The notes beneath the pieces are model-generated. The model saw nothing but the letters and a program-made list of their open reading frames with translations, did no database searches and was not told the origin of the DNA. A stretch of DNA of 64,000 nt, taken from NCBI GenBank assembly GCA_007570785.1, contig ML664183.1, positions 17,119,412 through 17,183,411 on the forward strand. The letters run 5' to 3'. The stretch is from Antilocapra americana (Eukaryota > Chordata > Mammalia > Artiodactyla > Antilocapridae). Each line of letters begins with the position of its first letter. Position 1 is the stretch's first letter. Below are positions 12,511 through 57,344 of this stretch, piece by piece. Both the position numbers and the translations under genes were made by a program.

Positions 12511-15206
12511 TGCAAAAAAAAAGAAAAAGAAAGCTTTGTATACCAGGTGCATGGTACACGAGCTGAGCCTGGAGATACAAATTGATTTGTCCCGGAAATG
12601 GTCACATACAAAGCTCAGGTTAGACTTTTGTCTTCTTTCCATTTCCTACTAAGCATACAACTTTTTGATCTAAGCAATTACAGCTAGTGGCTACAGAGAA
12701 GGACAGAGGGTGGCAGCATCTTCAAAAGCATTTTTCCCCCCAGTGGTGGGCAGTGTCAAGAGAATGAAGTGGTTTACAATCAGTTGCATTACTTAAAACA
12801 ATCTGCATGCCAAAGTGCTCCAAATGAATGAAGTAAAAATTCCACTGTTAACATTGATACAGCATTTGAATAGAGCAAAACAATGGATGATGTTAAATTG
12901 AGACTAGTTTTAGAAATAATAAATTTAAGAATCCTTCTGTCTTAACATACATTACTCCAGTAATGATAAAATGAAGTCTGAAAGTTAACCGCCTCCTCAT
13001 CTGCCAGGTATGAAGCCTAAACTACAATTCTTTTAACTGGAATCACATGACATCTTTTATCCTGCTGTGAAATTTTCTCAAAAATACTCACTCCTTCTTT
13101 TTCTTCTCTCTCTCCTCACACACATACACATACACCAATTAAAAAAATAGCTTAATAGACTGATGTGAAGGTGCTTAAGGGTTGGTTAAGCTGATAGGTG
13201 AGTGGAAGGAAATGCTTAAGTAAGTGAGAGAAAAAGAATACAGAACTCAGTGATCTGTGATTCTATGAGAAATAAGTGACTGGGTAAGTTCAGGAGAAGA
13301 GCTAGATAAAAACAAATTACATTGTAATGCAAATATTTATTTTCAGCTTACATTTGGCAGAAGAGTCCAAATTCCAAGGATCGTTAATGAACTGTATGAA
13401 ATACCACCTTGAAGAAATACATTCTAAAAATTTATACTTACAAATTCTGGTTTGGTTGTATGTAACTCCCAGATATTTAGGTCACACATCAATTCTGCAG
13501 TTTACAAAAGGAAAGCACTCAAAGATATTACAATTTGACTTTTGCCTGAAAAAAATGAAGCTCCTTTTCCTTTACAAGTTGAACTCTGCTTTAGACTTAA
13601 GATCAAGATTATATACAAAGACAGTTTCAAGCGCAGGACTGTGTGTTGGAGAGCAGAAACTTCAAAATGATAAAATGACTGTAAAGAAAGAGTAAAGACA
13701 CTCACACATCAAGCTGTAAACTATAGACAGAAAAATGACTAATGCTCATAGGCTATTTATTAATCGACGAAAATCTCAGAACCGACAGTGATTACATTTT
13801 GACTTAACTGAGTAAAGTGGTCACCTATCACGAATGAATTCTTCTTGGCCAAAGATTATTTTTCAACATTCAACTTTTTATATACCCTATCCTAGATAAG
13901 ACCTTTTGCTTTTATCATTAGATTCTTCAGTTTCAGGTATTTCCTAAGTGAGAATAATAGCACCAGAATAATGTTTAGCCTCTGTAACATTAATGAAAAT
14001 GGACCATACTTACCCTCTATCCTGGAACAGTTTACATACCAAAGACTACAATGATAACTATACGTTTCTACTTAACAATAATAAATAATACATTAAATAA
14101 CTTCTATAAAACTTCAATAGTCTATGAAAACTTCATGAATCAAATTATTAAATGTTCCAGACATCAAGTAAATTTATTGTAAGGTCTTTTAAGATAGCCC
14201 CTTTGAAAGAAAAACTAGGCATATTCAACATGCTCACAGTCTGAGTCTAGTGTCTGTACATAAAAAGTACATGACTCATGAACCGATATTGTTGATTTGT
14301 GATAAATGATCAAAAAGTTTTGAAAAACAAATACAGCAATTAAATCAATTATTCAAGAATGATATGCACAATGAAGTTCTTTTTATAGAAAAGTTTAAAT
14401 TCCCACAATGCTATAAAATTGCAGTCAAGCATGCAGTGGAATGGTGAATACTGAACTTCATGTTGGTGGTTACCTACAGGCAGGCAGTGAGGGAAAGGCA
14501 TCAGGAAGACATACAAGTCTTCAATTCTTATTTGATCTAAACCAAATGATATAATGTTAATTTTGATAAAACAGTATGATGGGCATGACTGTTCTCTTCC
14601 TGCCTGCCTTAGATAAATTCTTAAAAAAGAAAATGATTAACATCAGACCTCTGTAGGAATAGTCAGCAGTGTATTGATGCATCAGTAGTATCTAACAGCT
14701 AATCATCTATTCTTTGAACATCACTCATTTGAAACTCAATGATCTACAGATCAATGATCTATGCATCTTCTTTCATAATTTCAATATACAGTTGTGACAC
14801 TATTTAGATTTTGAACAAAACGATTTCCACTCTTAATAAGTGAAAACCTAAGAAATTTTTTATTCTTTAATTGGAGGAAAACTGCTTTACAATGTTGTGT
14901 TGGTTTCTGCCATACAACAATGCAATTCAGCCATAATTATACATATAAATATATTTACTTTCCTCTTGAGCTTTCCTCCCCAGAAATTTTTATTGGAAGA
15001 AAATGTCCTTATATTGCCTGATTAGTCGAAGCTGCCTGAAATGCTATCCTTTTACCATCAGTTACTGGTTGTGTATCAATATGGAAAGCAGAAAAATCCT
15101 GGTAGTAAAGTTATAAGAATTATGTTTATTATTTATAGGACTACTTTTATGGCATTTGATAGAACTCAGAACTACTGCTTTGAAATGGGTTCATATCTGT
15201 GAAAGG
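12510..15206. other. intergenic AT-rich stretch, no gene seen
   Basis: Mostly unique-looking sequence with a short CT/CA-rich tract near 13090-13135 and an L1 3' UTR scrap at 14857-14985. The longest ORF (13327-13695) has no recognisable domain and ordinary intergenic composition. Part could belong to a long alternative 3' UTR of MINPP1, but nothing in the sequence proves it. Confidence 0.5.
14857..14985 (-). mobile_element. L1 3' UTR fragment
   Basis: CTGCTTTACAATGTTGTGTT and TCTGCCATACAACAATGCAA are typical of the 3' UTR tail of artiodactyl L1, reverse strand. Confidence 0.55.
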
Positions 15207-15414
15207 GCTTCCCTTGTGGCTCAGATGGTAAACAATCTGCCTGTAATGTGGGAGGACCCAGGTTCAATCCCTGGGTTGGGAAGATCCCCTGGAGAAGGGA
15301 ATGGCAAACAACTCCAGCATTCTTGCCTAGAGAATCCCATGGACAGAGGAGCCTGGTGGGCTACAGTCCATGAGGTCACAAAGAGTTGGACACGACTGCG
15401 TGACTAAGCTGCAG
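15207..15414 (+). mobile_element. Bov-tA SINE
   Basis: Complete unit: head GGCTTCCCTTGTGGCTCAGA, GGTTCAATCCCTGGGTTGGG, core GGAGAAGGGAATGGCAA and tail GACACGACTGCGTGACTAAG. Near-duplicates CATATCTGTGAAA (left) and CATATGTGAAA (right) look like a target-site duplication. Confidence 0.9.
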
Positions 15415-15725
15415 CATATGTGAAACTGAAAGCCCACCAGTATGAAGTCAGTCTTTACAAAAATAAAGAACAAAAAGGAAATTAAACCCTCAAAAAGATA
15501 TATCTCATATAACTGTAAAATATACAAATATACAAGCAAAGTGACAATTTTTTAAAACACATAAAGCAATGGATTTAAGTTTGATTCTATTCTTCTGTCT
15601 TGTTGCTAATGGTGTCTTTGTTCTTCCAGTTATATATGTGAAATAGGTATGATAATAAATAACAGCCTTTCAAGACTTACAAGAGGTTAAAAGGAATTAT
15701 TGAAATCTTGTTCAAATACTTTATA

Positions 15726-16323
15726 AATACCCTTAACAAAGATATTTATTATACTTTTGTCTTCCTTCAGTGAAGGTGTTCTTTTACATTATACTGCTTC
15801 TTAATATTGTTTCAAATTCTCAACTAGAGATGTTAATTTCTTCCAAAGTGATACTCCCAGTGAATCATAATAGCTCTCATTAAGAAGGTAATACTAGAAC
15901 TGTGCTACCTGAGAAAAAAAGAAAGAATGGCAGCACAACTAGTAAAGTTCCTAGACTTAGTCCAGTCAAGTTATGGACTGTCCAACTGACAAAATATTTT
16001 GTTAATCCAAAACTTCTGTGTATCATTTTGAAATCATGTTCTATCTCAGGGTGAGATTTCTTACATAAATAGGAAGAATTTAATTTCTGTAAACATATGT
16101 AGTACCAGTTATCTCTGAATAGATTTCCCGTAAGAGAGCTGCTTCAGTGAAGAATCATTTCTTACACATCCATGTCCAGACTCAAAAAGAAACATTTTTC
16201 TTTGAAAAAACAGAAATACCCAAGAAATGTTAAAGCTTTCTGTACCCAGGGACTGCCCACCTATTCCAAGCATGGAATCACTCCCTGGAGATTGCTGATG
16301 AATTAAAAATGTTTGGCAGTCAC
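15726..16323 (-). other. MINPP1: probable MINPP1 3' untranslated region
   Basis: Sequence just after the stop codon, AT-rich and free of recognisable repeats down to the AATAAA at 15750-15745. The extent is an inference: a human-like 3' UTR could run further, past the Bov-tA insertion at 15207-15414, and other AATAAA-like sites exist below. Confidence 0.45.
15745..15750 (-). terminator. candidate polyadenylation signal AATAAA
   Basis: TTTATT on the given strand, i.e. AATAAA on the MINPP1 strand, about 575 bases after the stop codon. It is the first canonical hexamer I see after the stop. Whether it is the site used is not shown by the sequence. Confidence 0.4.
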
Positions 16324-49373
<33,050 letters not shown>

Positions 49374-49418
49374 GGTGCGCTGCGACCCGCGGAGGGCGAC
49401 GTACCGGCTGGGTCGCCG

Positions 49419-49465
49419 ACTTCCGGCTCCGGTGGGCAGGGGGCGGGCCTGAAGGGCGCTTCCGG
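49419..49465 (-). promoter_or_regulatory. paired ETS-type sites flanking an Sp1 GC box
   Basis: ACTTCCGG at 49419-49426 and CGCTTCCGG at 49457-49465 read as CCGGAAG(T/C) on the MINPP1 strand. A GC box lies between them at 49439-49447. Core-promoter ETS/Sp1 clusters are common in housekeeping CpG-island promoters. Binding is inferred from motif only. Confidence 0.5.
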
Positions 49466-50367
49466 CCGGTGCCCCGGGGGTTCACTGAAAGTCCGCGGCG
49501 CTCCGGCTCTGAAGAGGTAACGGTGGGTGGCGGAGCCCCGAGAGGACGGGCGGGATGCAGCGAGGAACCCAGCGGACGCGTGGCTCAGGTGAAGCCGGCA
49601 GAAATCTCCGAGGAGTTTCGGAGACCTGTGGCTAAGGCGGAGCCTGCATCTTCTGGCCTTGGAACGTGGGCGAGTTTCCTCATAGCTGGCGCCTCAGGGA
49701 CTGACTCGAAGACTCCCCCGCTGTATTCATTCTCCTGGTTGTGAGTGTACCCGGATTCAAGCTTAGTCTGCAAAGCTGCCAAAACAGGACACGTTTTAAC
49801 GGCTGACTCGTGTGTCATCATTCTTAACACTGCACTGGTTTTCAAAAGGTAGTTTGAACCAGCTGCATCAAATCTGCCTGAAGCCTTTGATGAAAATGTG
49901 GACTCGTGGATCCTGCCCCAGCATACCTCCTAAGCCCAATGTTTTCCCGCATTTGAGTTTCCCTTTTACAGCAGGCAGAGAAGAACCTGGAAAGAGGCTC
50001 AGTTCTCCAGGAAATGTAATTCCTGAACCTTCGGTATTTTCTTGACATGGAGCGGCAAAGCTGACATCAGCGAGACAGCATCCTAGAAGTACTGGCTTGA
50101 TACCGAAGGCTTAGCCAGTAGAGACAGCAATCCTGATGACTCGGACGCGTTGAGTCGTGGTCCAACAGATTTACCCCATTATTAAGTATGAGCTAATCTT
50201 TGTGAAGCAAACGAGGTCTGTATTTACCGCCACTTTGAGTCCAGACTCTCCTCCCACATAATTACATACTCAAATCAACCCCTAGGTTTTTTTGTAGGTT
50301 ATTGCTCAGTCAGAATCTCACCCCAGAAATCATAAATCTGAACAGTACCTTGGTTTCTCCACTTGTT

Positions 50368-50554
50368 AGTCTTTCAGTTGTGTCTGACTCTCTGCAATCC
50401 CATGGTCTGTAGCCTGCCAGGCTCCTCTGTTCATGGAATTCTCCAGGCAAGAATATTGGAGTGGGTTGCCATTTCCTTCTCCAGAGGATATTCCTAGGGA
50501 TCAAACCCGGGTCACTTGCATTGCAGGCAGATTCTTTACCATCTGAGCCACCAG
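50368..50554 (-). mobile_element. Bov-tA type SINE
   Basis: GTCTTTCAGTTGTGTCTGAC, GCCTGCCAGGCTCCTCTGTT, and head TACCATCTGAGCCACCAG, minus strand. Confidence 0.85.
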
Positions 50555-50624
50555 ACCCTGTCCTTTTCCACTTGAATCCTAGTTTATATGCCAGCTAGGA
50601 AAGAGCATTAAAGAAATTATGTAT

Positions 50625-50800
50625 ACATGCTCAGTTGCTTCAGTTGTGTTTGACCACGCCTCTGTTGGCTGCAGCCTGCCAGGTACCTCAGTCCATGGGA
50701 TTCTCTAGGCAAGAATACTGGAGTGAGTTGCCATGTGCTTCTCTACTGGGTCTTCGGCATTGCAGGCGGATTCTTTATTGACTGAGCCACCAGGGAAGAC
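50625..50800 (-). mobile_element. Bov-tA type SINE, diverged
   Basis: CATGCTCAGTTGCTTCAGTT, GCAGCCTGCCAGGTACCTCA and head GACTGAGCCACCAGGGAAG, minus strand, with an internal deletion. Confidence 0.8.
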
Positions 50801-51177
50801 CAAAGAAGTGATAGAACGATCCAAATAGGAGGAGGTTTGGGTTATGTTTTCCTAAGTATAGCTTTTCCTTCAAAGACACTTCTGGTAAGTGTCTTTTGGT
50901 AATTGCTCTTGGTAAGTCCATCTCTAGCTTTATTCTTTTTATCCATAAAAGTGCTCCTCTGGTCCAGAAATGTGTACCTGTGAACGTTAAGCAGTAAGTA
51001 AAATCAAGAATAGATTCCAACTTGAATATTTCAGATTTTAAAAACTGTGACAGGTAACCATTTTTAGAATATGTTCATTTTTGTTATACCATTTTTTGGA
51101 ATGTTAGTGCCTGAATATTTATGTCAGTGATACTTCACAGAGCTATGCTCATCTACTGTTTCTTTATGTACTTCGTT

Positions 51178-51365
51178 TTTTAAAAAAAATTTTATTGATA
51201 TAAAGTTGATTTACAGTGTTTTGTTAGTTTCAGGTGTATAGCAAAATGAGTTAGTTATACATATATCCACTCTTTTAGATTCTTTTTCCATATAGTCCAT
51301 TACAGAGTATTGGATAGAGTTCACTGTGGTGTACAGTAGGTCCTTGTTAGTTACAGTTCATTAAG
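51178..51365 (-). mobile_element. L1 3' UTR fragment
   Basis: TTGATATAAAGTTGATTTAC, GTTTCAGGTGTATAGCAAAA and GTGGTGTACAGTAGGTCCTT, an L1 3' end in reverse. The same kind of sequence opens the larger L1 at 57345. Confidence 0.65.
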
Positions 51366-51486
51366 CAAACATTTGTATCAGATGCATCTATGTTTTACTT
51401 AATACATAGTGTATTTTACTTAATAAAATACTTACATTTTATTATGTATGTACTTAATACATACATGTATTTAGTAATCACCTCAG

Positions 51487-51715
51487 GCTTCCCTGGTGGT
51501 CCAGTGGTTAAGAATCTGCCTGCCAATGCAGGGAACAGGGGTTCGATCCCTGTTCAGGAAAGACTTCACATGCTGCAGAGCAACTAAGCCTGTGCACCTG
51601 GAGTCCTTGTTCTGCAAGGAGAAGCCACTGAAATGAGAAGCCCATGCCCTCTGCAACTAGAGAAAGCCCAAGTGCAGCAATGAAGACCAAGTGCAATGAT
51701 AAATAAATAAATAAT
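51487..51715 (+). mobile_element. CHR-2 type tRNA-Glu SINE
   Basis: Head GGCTTCCCTGGTGGTCCAGT, GGTTCGATCCCTGTTCAGG, body CACATGCTGCAGAGCAACTA and GCAACTAGAGAAAGCCC, tail AAATAAATAAATAA. Confidence 0.88.
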
Positions 51716-52069
51716 GATCATGTCTCATGACCAGTCTTTTGAGTCCCCAAGAGCTAGGAAATCCTAACAGCATCACTCCTTCCTAAAGCAACAATCTTTG
51801 GAGAACTTGTTTAACTTCCAAAACACTAGATTTGCCCCCAGCTTGATTTTATTTTTCTTTGTCTAATTATTTATGCTGATTTATTTATTTTATTATTTAT
51901 GTTCATTCATGCTGATAATATACTTACATAAACCAATTCCAATTATTTTTGATGTCAAGCCAGAATGGCAAATGATAAAATAGAATTAACTTCATGTTAA
52001 TGTTTTTGCCTTCATGTTTTGGCTAGGAAAATCTAGCATGAAGAGAACAGAAATTTCATAAGCTTTTGT

Positions 52070-52275
52070 ATCCAGACTCCAGCTCAGTGACTCATTAACC
52101 TTGGAAAATTACCTAAGTTCTCTGAAGCTTGGATTCCTTATCTGAAAATAGGAATATTAGAACCTACAGTGCAGGAATTCTGTGAGAACTAGAGATGATT
52201 AAAGCCTACAGACTGCTATGAATGATATTTTTTACCATAAATAAGGTTCATTGTTGTTATTATTCTGGTACTGAG
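52070..52275 (+). mobile_element. MIR SINE
   Basis: Diverged MIR: GACTCCAGCTCAGTGACTCA, ACCTTGGAAAATTACCTAAG, TTATCTGAAAATAGGAATAT. Confidence 0.6.
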
Positions 52276-53127
52276 ATGCTTAGTTCTCTAGCAACTGTGC
52301 AGTATAAACTTTCATCTTAAAGTGAATGACCTCCACAGACAAGACACACATCAAAGATCATTTCATAACTTTCCAGAAAAGAAATCCACTCATCTTACCT
52401 AAAGACTGAATGGCTTCCCTTCCCACACAAGAGGCTGTGGGCATGGCAGCAAAACAAATCTATCACAACACAAGAGATGAAATGGAAAACTCATGGTTCT
52501 GCTTCCTTGAGGAGATGGAAGAGGGTGGAACCAAAAGCACAAACAGAGAATTCAATTTGGACCAAAAAGAGAGGAGACTATCTTCTGAGGGAAGATTAGA
52601 GGGATGGATACACAGTTGGATACATGTGTTAGTCTAGCAGCAAGAATTCATGGATTTCAAGCCTGGTGGTCTCACCTTCTTCAGTGAACATAGGAGGCAA
52701 GATTGTCTGAAGAGATGGGGGGATGGGAATTAAGTCCCATGGAATGTGGAAATGGCTTAGGTTTGTAGTGAAGAGAAAAGGGGAAACAAGCAGAAGTTTG
52801 GGTTGTTAGCTCTGACACAACCCAAATGAAAGACGTGAATTGCACGTGGCTATACAATTTTATCCAAAAGTGAACATTATCTGTTGTGTCAGAGTAGAAA
52901 AGAAAAAAAAAAAAACTGAATTCTATTCTACATTATTCTAATTTGTCTTAAATAGAACTTCTTTTCTAATCAATCTACTACATTAAAGAATAGGTTATTT
53001 TTGTCAGATTATTCATAGGACTTTTAAAACAGTAAAGTAATTCCACTCTCAAGATTACATGATGACATATATTTAGTATTTTACATTACATTTGCCTACT
53101 ATACTTTTAAAGAAGTTATTGAAATAT

Positions 53128-53246
53128 TTTCCTGGTGGTCCAGTGTTTAAGATTCTCTGCTTCCAATGCAGGGGGTGAGGGCTTGATCCCTAGTTGGAGA
53201 ACTAAGATCCTACATGCTCTAGGTATAGCCCCCCCCCAAAAAAAAT
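53128..53246 (+). mobile_element. CHR-2 type SINE, truncated
   Basis: TTCCTGGTGGTCCAGTGTTT, CCAATGCAGGGGGTGAGG and GATCCTACATGCTCTAGG, then a C-run and A tail. The body after the tRNA head is largely missing. Confidence 0.7.
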
Positions 53247-53329
53247 TATGAAAGATGGCTTTCTGGTGAAGTAAGGATAAAGAAGTAGCTAAATTTTATG
53301 AGGAAAAGGATAGTCTCTGAAAGGACAGC

Positions 53330-53560
53330 AAGTATTAAGAACATGATTTCTAAAGTTAGAATTCCTGGTTTTTAAAATTCCAGCTCCATCACCTAATGTC
53401 TGTGATATCTTATAAATTAAACTTTTGCCTCAATTGTTTTCTGTTAAGTGAGGAAAAGTATCTCATGGGGTCCTCCAGAAGATTAAATGAAACAGTTTAC
53501 ATAAATACTTTATTAGTTCCTGGCCCCAAATAAGTATCTGTTACTTTTTAGCAAACAGAA
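53330..53560 (+). mobile_element. MIR SINE
   Basis: Diverged MIR: TTCCAGCTCCATCACCTAAT, ATTGTTTTCTGTTAAGTGAG, GAAGATTAAATGAAACAGTT. Confidence 0.6.
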
Positions 53561-54317
53561 TGTTTATTATTCCTTCTCCTTTAATCAAGTAAATTGACAA
53601 GTAGCTAGTTTTTCATAGATATCTATTTTTTCACACTACGTCAAGCATCTTATCTTGTGCCTTTGCCAAGAAAGTTTTGTCTCTAGTATCTCAGTGCCCT
53701 GCCCTTTCATCTTTCCTTTGCCAGTTATTGATTTGATACTTACTTGCTTTTTACTGCAAAAGAAGAGGCCAACAGAAGAGGTGTCCGTGCTTCAACCTCA
53801 GGCCCTTCAACCTTGCTTGAATGTAGAGGCTGCAAGGCTCACAAGATCCACAGACTGCAGGATAGCTTTGCTCCAAAGAAGCTCACCGCCATATTGTTCT
53901 CCAGCATGGCAAAGCTAATGTGAATTGTTTTAAGTTGTTTCAACTGATGAATAGAACTTCACTGAACCACACAGCAATAATGGAGGTGACTTGCTGTTTC
54001 ACTTTCTCTATTATACCCTGCTAAGGGAGTTATTTGGCAGTGACAAAGCTTCTCTTCTGTCAAAATCCTAGGACTTTGATGTTGGGAATTTTTCCCTCCC
54101 GTCAAATACTGGTTCTGAATCCACAGAACTATTTGAGAAATCAGATACAAAACTATCATAAGTTTAAATTGCCAATATTCTTTCTATGCTTTCCTACTCC
54201 CATTAGTAGCGGGAACCTGTAGCTTTTCACTTTCTAGTCCTGTTGTGTAACAACTTTCAACATGCCAGAAGCATACTTCCCTCCAGAAGTCTCCTCCATC
54301 CAAAATATTGATATATT

Positions 54318-54500
54318 GCTTCCCAGTTGGCACCAGTGGTAAAGAACCCACTTGCTAGTACAGGAGACATAAAAGACACTAGGTCAGGAAGATACCCTGG
54401 AGGAGGGCATGGCCACCCATTCCAGTATTCTTGCCTGGAGAATCCATGGACAGAGGAGCCTGGTGGGCTGCAGTCCATGGGGTCAAAAAGAGTCTGACAT
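54318..54500 (+). mobile_element. Bov-tA SINE
   Basis: GCTTCCCAGTTGGCACCAGT head, GGAGGAGGGCATGGCCACCC core and GTCAAAAAGAGTCTGACAT tail. Confidence 0.85.
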
Positions 54501-55570
54501 TCTTCTCCCTTATATTTTTTAAGGACAAGTACAGACAATAGCAATTTTATTTTAACATTTTTTCTGAAATGCTAGTTTTCCAAAATTGAAAAATGTTTTT
54601 ACCTTTGGGATCTTTTAGACAATTAGTCAGCTGACTTTGAAACCATAAGTGTTTTTTTTTTTTTTTCATTGTTCCAAAGAGTAGGGAACTTCCAGAACAA
54701 AAGTTCATTAGTTCATCAGGAAGGCAGTGCTTTTTTACTTAGTCCACTAATAGCAATTTCATTTTTTTCTCACTAGCCCAGGCAGTAACAAGTCTTCTGT
54801 TAGTTCTTGTTCACTGTTTTGTTGTAGCATAAACTCATCTTGTTGCTTTGCTTATATTATGTATCAGTAAATATTAAAACCCAGTTAATACTTAAGCTAG
54901 AAAAGCCATGTAGGCATCTCTGGACCCACACACTTGGTTGCAGCCACTTTAGTAAATAGGGTGGATCACATGCCAATTGAAGCAGCTATATGGTTCCACA
55001 AACAACACCTCTCATTATCCCACTTTACTTTTCTTGTCTTACATCTTACACTGCATTGTAAAGCATCTTATACTTCCCTGATTCTGTACCCCAAGAGTAA
55101 GTAGTTGTTGCTAAATCATTCACTAGTTAATACCTTAGATGCAGGGGGTATGGTCAAACCTTTTTTGATTCCCCAATATTTATTTTCTATGTTATATGAA
55201 GCATACTGTCAACAAACATTTGTTTAAAGGGTGTATGAATGAATAAATAAATGAAAATAGAACAGGCAGTATGGGAAGCTAAAATAAGATAGCTTTGCAT
55301 TTGTTCAGTATAATTATTTCCCCAGCTATCCCATGGCATATGAAGAACAGTATTTATATCATGTTTGGGTGTGGAAATCAAGAGGTTAGATGCCTTACCT
55401 AAAGTCATCCAACAAGCATTTGGTAAACCAGTTCTCGAATGTGATTGATGGAAACAGTTATACTTAGTGCCTATCATATTCCTGACAAATGAACAGTGAC
55501 TGCGAAGAGTGTCACTTGTAGCTGAGGCTGAAAAATAAATTTTACACATACTATCATACTATAGTTGTCA

Positions 55571-55785
55571 GGCTTCCCTGGTGGCTCAGCAGTAAAGAAT
55601 TCACCTGCAATGCAGGAGACACAGATTCGATCCCTGGGTCAGGAAGAGCCCCTGAAGAAGAAAATGGCAACCCATTCCAGTATTCTTGTCTGGAAAACCC
55701 CATGGACAGAGAAGCCTAGTGGGCAACAGTCCACGGAGTCACAAGAGTCAAACACGACTTAGCAACTAAACCACCACCACCACCT
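55571..55785 (+). mobile_element. Bov-tA SINE
   Basis: Complete unit: GGCTTCCCTGGTGGCTCAGC, GATTCGATCCCTGGGTCAGG, AAAATGGCAACCCATTCCAG, GTCAAACACGACTTAGCAAC, with an ACC-repeat tail. Confidence 0.9.
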
Positions 55786-56406
55786 CTAGAGCAGTTACTA
55801 TTGGCTAACTATGCAACATTTAGTTCCCATATTTTCTTGGAATCAATGTGCAGGAAGATAAAACTAGTCCCACCTCAGGAAAAACATCCTGACTGGTTTA
55901 AACTAATCCTGGTAACTCTATTTTTCTTAAAAGTTTTAGTTAAGGAAGAACATACTCAGTTTCAGCCACTAAGATATGAAGGTCAGTCTACTGGGACATT
56001 GCTGGGAAAGTTTTTTTGGGTCTAAGAAAGAAACAATGGAGTGATGATCAGTCAATGGTCAATGGGTTGGAAGTTCTGTTGAATCAGAGGAATATTGCAG
56101 TTGGCACAGTAAAATACTCTGGAAGGAAAGAAAATGGTATTTAGTGAATGAAATGCTTAATGGGTATTTTGGAGGTGGTACAGTGGTTGTTATTGATTAC
56201 TTGAGACATTTTAGAATATGAGATTAAGAAAGTTTAATCAAGGTAATTTATAGAATACAAATCCTTTAGAAGTAAGAAGGTTAAAAAAAAATGAGAGGTC
56301 AAGAAATTTTGAAATCAAAACTTTTGTTCCTGGTTCTAAATTCTGTCCCTATTGGACTTAAGCCCCAGTAGCATCTCACCTTCCAGTGAGACCACCCACC
56401 CAACCC

Positions 56407-56652
56407 CTAACAACCCCCACCTCACTCAGCAACAGTTCCATGAATGTTATTAAAGTATTTTACATAGACATTTTGTTTTTAATGGATGCCATTGAAGATT
56501 AGAAAGGTGAAAAAGATCAGCAACCTGATCTAACAACCCCCACCTCACCCAGCAACAGTTCCATGAATGTTATTAAAGTATTTTACACAAACATTTTGTT
56601 TTTAATGTATGCCAATGAAGATTGAAAAGATGAAAAAGATCAGCAGCACAAA
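56407..56652. repeat. tandem duplication, two 123-bp units
   Basis: Units 56407-56529 and 56530-56652 share CTAACAACCCCCACCTCAC, CAGCAACAGTTCCATGAATG, TTATTAAAGTATTTTACA and GAAAAAGATCAGCA with scattered single-base differences. The duplication therefore is not recent. Confidence 0.85.
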
Positions 56653-57344
56653 GATGTAAATAATTTTAAATATAATCTTAAAAAACCTTCATTCCTAAAA
56701 TGAGAGAGATACACTCAAGGAAGAGGCAAATGCCCTGGACGCTAGCATGTCTGAAGATAACTAGACCTGCTACATCATCTTGCTACCAGAAAGGAGCCAG
56801 CTTGAAAACAAAGCTAACGCAATGAGATCACACAGAAGAAAATGAAAAGAATCTATCTTCAATGATGCTAATGAGCCGATGGATTAAACCTGGAGTATAC
56901 TTACTATGAGCTTCTTGTCATCTAAGGTGATAAATGCCTTTACTGTTTAAACCAGTGTTTCATCATTTTCTGTAGAAAGCCTCCTAACTGGGGTAAGTAT
57001 TGATATCTATTAACCCCACTTAACCACTTATGATGTCCTTTCATGTTTTCTTGATTTCCTTTAAGTCATCTACTGAGAATAATAGGAAATCATAGATGTG
57101 ATTTTCTGATTCCAACCCATTAGATATGACTTTGGGTCTCTGAATGATCATAGTTAATAATGCATAGGTAATACTGGCGAAATTAGGAACTGAGTGGGTA
57201 GGATGAGATACCTAGTGATGGAGGTGATCCTGGTCAGATAAAGTGAAATGTGAGCTAAGTGGGAGATGCAAATGAAAACAGAGAGAAGACAACCATTCTT
57301 TTTTCTGGGTGGGAGGGGGCAGTATTCAAATCTTTACTTATTTT

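Larger units (their letters stand above)
49621..57340. other. upstream flank of MINPP1, no gene seen
   Basis: After the CpG island the sequence returns to AT-rich with scattered SINEs and MIRs (listed). Unassigned stretches include 49750-50360, 52640-53120, 54510-55560, 55790-56400 and 56660-57340. ORFs here are short, without family resemblance, and often run through SINEs. Confidence 0.6.

Noticed and set aside
13327..13695. Plus-strand ORF of 122 codons
   Set aside because: No domain, no recognisable family and intergenic composition; no splice or promoter context supports it.
15207..15280. tRNA-like segments here and at the heads of the other Bov-tA and CHR-2 SINEs
   Set aside because: They are tRNA-Glu-derived SINE heads followed directly by SINE bodies, not functional tRNA genes.
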